A DNA stretch of 35,620 nucleotides from Peptostreptococcus stomatis DSM 17678. Lineage in GTDB: Bacteria; Bacillota; Clostridia; Peptostreptococcales; Peptostreptococcaceae. Each line of letters starts with the position of its first letter. Within the stretch, counting starts at the first letter, position 1. The DNA lies in NCBI RefSeq assembly GCF_000147675.1, contig NZ_ADGQ01000051.1, forward strand, positions 1 to 35,620, written 5' to 3'. Positions 33,062 to 35,620 of this stretch are shown piece after piece. The translations under genes were made by a program, and so were the position numbers. The notes beneath the pieces were generated by a model. That model was not told the DNA's origin. It made no database searches and worked only from the letters and a program-made list of their open reading frames with translations.

Positions 33062-33079
33062 GTTCGTTTATTTTCGAAC
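33062..33079. promoter_or_regulatory. Inverted CGAAC repeat in the fhs leader (PurR-box-like)
   Basis: GTTCG-TTTATTTT-CGAAC lies about 18 to 35 bases after the predicted start of fhs mRNA. Each half resembles the core of the PurBox (CGAAC with A/T flanks). Spacing differs from the classical 16-17 base arrangement, so the regulator is uncertain. Confidence 0.4.
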
Positions 33080-33102
33080 ATTTTTATATTTTTCATACCT
33101 AT

Positions 33103-33131
33103 AGTATAGGTTATTTAGGGTAACAAGTCAA
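33103..33131 (-). promoter_or_regulatory. Sigma-A promoter of fhs
   Basis: TTGACT (33126-33131), exactly 17 bases, TATACT (33103-33108) on the minus strand. Confidence 0.72.
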
Positions 33132-33151
33132 TATAATTTTCATAAATTTAT

Positions 33152-33237
33152 GGCTCAAAAAATATGGTATCCGGCTATTCTCTTTAGCAATCAAGAGACT
33201 TCTTTTCAGCCGGGAAACTTGTCATATTTTTTGAGCC
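33152..33237. repeat. 86-bp nested inverted repeat between TPR gene and fhs
   Basis: Perfect 15-base outer arms (33152-33166 and 33223-33237, beginning GGCTCAAAAAATATG) enclose a second stem CCGGCT/AGCCGG (33171-33176 with 33208-33213) and a third CTCTT/AAGAG. It may terminate the TPR gene, whose stop is 17 bases away, but no U-run follows on the minus strand. The arms also look like those of a small non-autonomous mobile element; no target duplication is obvious. Confidence 0.75.
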
Positions 33238-33253
33238 TTAATTAGGTTTACTT

Positions 33254-34396
33254 TTATTGGGCATCCAGGGTCCTTATACAGGCCTGGGTAACCTCATCTG
33301 TCGGGTCTATCTCATAGGCCCTGCCTATATAATACCTGGCCTCATCCTCTTCCCCATTATGGAGATAGGCCATACCCAGGTTACATAGGATCTCTGGGTC
33401 ATCTTTTTTCAACTTGGCTGCCCTAGTTAGGTAGTCAATAGCCCCCGTCATATTGGCCTCCTGGGCCAGGCATAGGGCCATCTCTACCAGGGTATCAACC
33501 TGAGTCGGTCTAGTAATCAGGATTTTTTCCAGGTAGGACTTGGCCTGGCCTAGGTCTCCCAGTGACTTGTAGGCCAGACTGATAATAAATAAGAGGTTCC
33601 ACCAGTCCGGATACTGGCTTTCGAGGTCTAATAGGTCTTGTAGCCCCTCTTCAGCCTTACCCTGGAATACAAGGTTGTATGCATACTCATACCTAACCTT
33701 GTGGTCGATCTTGGCTAAATTTTCCATGATATCTGTCCTAGTTTCATCATCCAGGCCTAGGTTCAAGGCCCTATCCCAAGTCAACTTAGCCTTAACAAAC
33801 TGGTTCTGGTTGGAATAATGGAATCCCAACTGGTAGTAAGCCAGGGCAAAAGAATCATCAAGACCTATAATTTTCTCCAGACTGGCCAAGGCCTCTAGCA
33901 GAAAGTCGTTCATGGCCTTGACATCTTCGTCCTTCTGGTATCTCAGACTCAATTCCTGGCATATAATGACATACTGGTATAGGCCCATGATATCATCCGG
34001 TTCCATCCTAAGATAGGCCCTAATATATACTAGGGCATCCCTTATTTCACCCTTGCTGTAGGCCTGGTTGGACATATAGCCCATATAGTCCATATAGTCA
34101 AAATTGCTCTTTCTGGCAAAGGTCTCAATTAAATCATCATATTCCACATTGTAGATAAAATCAGGGTCTATCCCCTCCAGGTAGATCATGGCATCAATCA
34201 TAGACATCATATTAATCTCTTCCTGGGCCTTATTGTCCTTGATAGATTTGACCAGGACATTTGACTTAATAGGTATCTTTATCCCCTCCTTGGGCACATC
34301 ATATCCTATCAGACCCAGGTCTTCTGACTTGTCTATAGTTATAAAGACCAATTCCTCAGCCTTGTCTAATACATACTTATCCAATCTATTTTTCAT
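33254..34396 (-). CDS. TPR repeat protein
   Basis: A 380-residue cytoplasmic protein. The first 100 residues are not recognisable. From about 105 onward it is made of tetratricopeptide-like helix pairs: clear units include ALVYIRAYLRMEPDD, LAYYQLGFHYSNQNQFVKAKLTWDRALNLG, LAYKSLGDLGQAKSYLEKILITRP, and the last ILCNLGMAYLHNGEEDEARYYIGRAYEIDP. TPR units hold partner proteins; no enzyme domain is present. GGGAAGGGAG precedes the ATG. It lies 72 bases downstream of the unknown 361-residue gene on the same strand and is probably co-transcribed. The partner is unknown. Confidence 0.85.
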   Translation of the reverse strand: MKNRLDKYVLDKAEELVFITIDKSEDLGLIGYDVPKEGIKIPIKSNVLVKSIKDNKAQEEINMMSMIDAMIYLEGIDPDFIYNVEYDDLIETFARKSNFDYMDYMGYMSNQAYSKGEIRDALVYIRAYLRMEPDDIMGLYQYVIICQELSLRYQKDEDVKAMNDFLLEALASLEKIIGLDDSFALAYYQLGFHYSNQNQFVKAKLTWDRALNLGLDDETRTDIMENLAKIDHKVRYEYAYNLVFQGKAEEGLQDLLDLESQYPDWWNLLFIISLAYKSLGDLGQAKSYLEKILITRPTQVDTLVEMALCLAQEANMTGAIDYLTRAAKLKKDDPEILCNLGMAYLHNGEEDEARYYIGRAYEIDPTDEVTQACIRTLDAQ

Positions 34397-34468
34397 AATC
34401 GCTCCCTTCCCACTTACTCTATTCTTTATATATTTTATATATTTGCTATCTTTTCAAGCCTAATTTCC

Positions 34469-35554
34469 TCAAGTCTTAATATTATATATCATATCATATA
34501 GGCCCGACTTTGTGGCCAACCTAATCCTGTAGGTATTTCCCTCTCTTACCTTTTCAAGTATCTTGTACCTATTAAGTATAGGGTCCTGGCCTTGGTAGCC
34601 AACATCTTCATTTAGAAAATGCTTGGGTGAAGACCTGGCACCATACTTCCTGGTAATTTTATTCCTATTTCTTAGGTCTATTAAATAGTCCCCCATAGAG
34701 TATATAAAGGCCTTTGCACTGGCTTCTAAGCTTGACCTTGAATCTAGAAAAGCTCCATCATCTATTCCTACTTTGTCTATTTCATATCCCAATATATGAG
34801 CAAGGACCCTTGTCAGACTGTCTCCATCCACCTGACCCCCTTGCAAGAAGGCTATCCTGTCGAATATATCCAGGTCATGAGTACCAGTATTATAGGTGGA
34901 CATACCGATATCATCAATAAATATTCCAATATTACTGGTTGACTTATCAGCCTTATTAGTTGATTTAACAACATTATAGGTTGATATCCCCTCCATAGAG
35001 TTTATAATTTTGTGAATTTTCCCTATGTATTTAAGCTTTTTAAGTTGAAAGTTAATAGTTTCTTTCTTAGTCTTTTTAGTGAGGTTGTAGGCCACTAAAC
35101 CATCCTTCATATCTCTTAGTATAGATATAAGCTTATCTCCCTCCATACTTTGGCCTCCTGACCTAATATAAGCCCTTATAAGCCTATCATAGGCCTGAAC
35201 TTGTATGATATAGTCATCTATCCTGTCTAAAGAGCCATAATAGGTTTGTACCTTGCCAGCCAGATCTAGCAGGCTAGATTCATAGGTCTCATAAGACCTG
35301 TTTACCAGTATCATTGGCAGGAAGAAATTAAGGGGACAGGTTTCCCCCTTTTGACTGTAGTGGTTGAAATATACTAACTCGTCATAGAGCCTAGCCACAT
35401 CATAAGTAAGGGGACCCTTAGAAGAATTGTCCATGATTTTGACCCCTATAGTTAAGAGCCTGTTGTTTGATAGAGATAGATCCACTTGACCATACTTGCC
35501 TGGCTCATAGGACTTAATATATAGTTTTTTTATTATTTTATCTGCATTTTGCAT
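34469..35554 (-). CDS. Protein of unknown function (361 residues)
   Basis: Not recognised. It is a soluble, charged protein without a signal peptide or membrane segment. The N-terminal part (SYEPGKYGQVDLSLSNNRLLTIGVK) looks beta-rich, the middle helical, and residues about 190-230 contain two STYN motifs (GISTYNVVKS, GMSTYNTGTH) separated by a Ser/Thr-rich stretch. AGGGGGCTGG precedes the ATG. Its stop is 72 bases upstream of the TPR gene, with which it likely forms an operon. The promoter probably lies near the window end; bases 35555-35620 show only A+T-rich sequence with no decisive -35/-10 pair. Confidence 0.7.
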   Translation of the reverse strand: MQNADKIIKKLYIKSYEPGKYGQVDLSLSNNRLLTIGVKIMDNSSKGPLTYDVARLYDELVYFNHYSQKGETCPLNFFLPMILVNRSYETYESSLLDLAGKVQTYYGSLDRIDDYIIQVQAYDRLIRAYIRSGGQSMEGDKLISILRDMKDGLVAYNLTKKTKKETINFQLKKLKYIGKIHKIINSMEGISTYNVVKSTNKADKSTSNIGIFIDDIGMSTYNTGTHDLDIFDRIAFLQGGQVDGDSLTRVLAHILGYEIDKVGIDDGAFLDSRSSLEASAKAFIYSMGDYLIDLRNRNKITRKYGARSSPKHFLNEDVGYQGQDPILNRYKILEKVREGNTYRIRLATKSGLYDMIYNIKT

Positions 35555-35620
35555 GGACCAGCCCCCTCTTAATTTACCAGCTTAGTTTACTCAGCTCATT
35601 TTTAGATATATTTTAACATA

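Noticed and set aside
33152-33237. Insertion sequence end of ISL3 type, as the arms begin GGCTC
   Set aside because: No transposase, no clear 8-bp target duplication, and both arms lie within 86 bases; a MITE or terminator remains possible.

Overview
The window looks like chromosome of an A+T-rich, Gram-positive anaerobe of the class Clostridia. The best guess is Peptostreptococcaceae, perhaps Peptostreptococcus itself, but this is an inference from gene content and not a placement. The signs are a secreted protein made only of CWB2 (Cwp-type) repeats, formate-tetrahydrofolate ligase, an NADH oxidase, a BrnQ carrier, a sigma/DUF4179 pair, heavy use of AGG and ATA codons, and AGGAGG-type ribosome binding sites. 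No tRNA, rRNA, CRISPR array, transposase or intact prophage was seen. Nearly all genes lie on the minus strand; the exceptions are nadK, a DEAD-box helicase and the CWB2 protein.

Layout. 1-6.1 kb: NAD kinase (+); an aconitase / NAD-isocitrate dehydrogenase operon (-) with no citrate synthase beside it; a DEAD-box helicase (+); a DUF2325 protein whose promoter carries a perfect 7-1-7 Fur-type box. 6.2-9.3 kb: a P2-type cation ATPase whose leader is a yybP-ykoY (Mn2+) riboswitch followed by an intrinsic terminator, so manganese export is a likely job. 9.3-11.8 kb: a sigma factor and overlapping DUF4179 putative anti-sigma gene, with a hairpin that can mask the sigma gene's ribosome binding site, then a membrane protein. 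12-13.7 kb: the CWB2 protein and an 80-residue orphan. 14-18 kb: NADH oxidase, UspA protein and BrnQ, each with its own terminator. 18-23.7 kb: a membrane-anchored C39-like peptidase with a long charged cytoplasmic part, then the run niaR-tatD-ABC exporter-rrf2.

23.7-29.6 kb is the most unusual part. It holds a 3' remnant of mscL, a VWA protein and a MoxR-type AAA+ ATPase (a chaperone-style pair), a GH25 muramidase with no signal peptide fused behind an HTH-containing region, and the DUF1659 / DUF2922 / YvrJ trio of very small proteins; YvrJ is a single-span membrane peptide. A signal-less muramidase next to a tiny membrane protein recalls an endolysin/holin set, and a MoxR-VWA pair sits beside it. 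This is offered as a candidate undescribed system, with weak evidence that the parts work together.

29.8-35.6 kb: an SpaA/CnaB-type surface protein ending in an LAKTG sorting signal, formate-tetrahydrofolate ligase with a possible PurR-type inverted repeat in its leader, an 86-bp nested inverted repeat, a TPR protein and an unrecognised protein. Starts were moved inward from the longest open frame wherever a ribosome binding site, promoter or terminator decided the matter (nadK, acn, DUF2325, ATPase, sigma, 203-aa membrane protein, nox, niaR, DUF1659, fhs).
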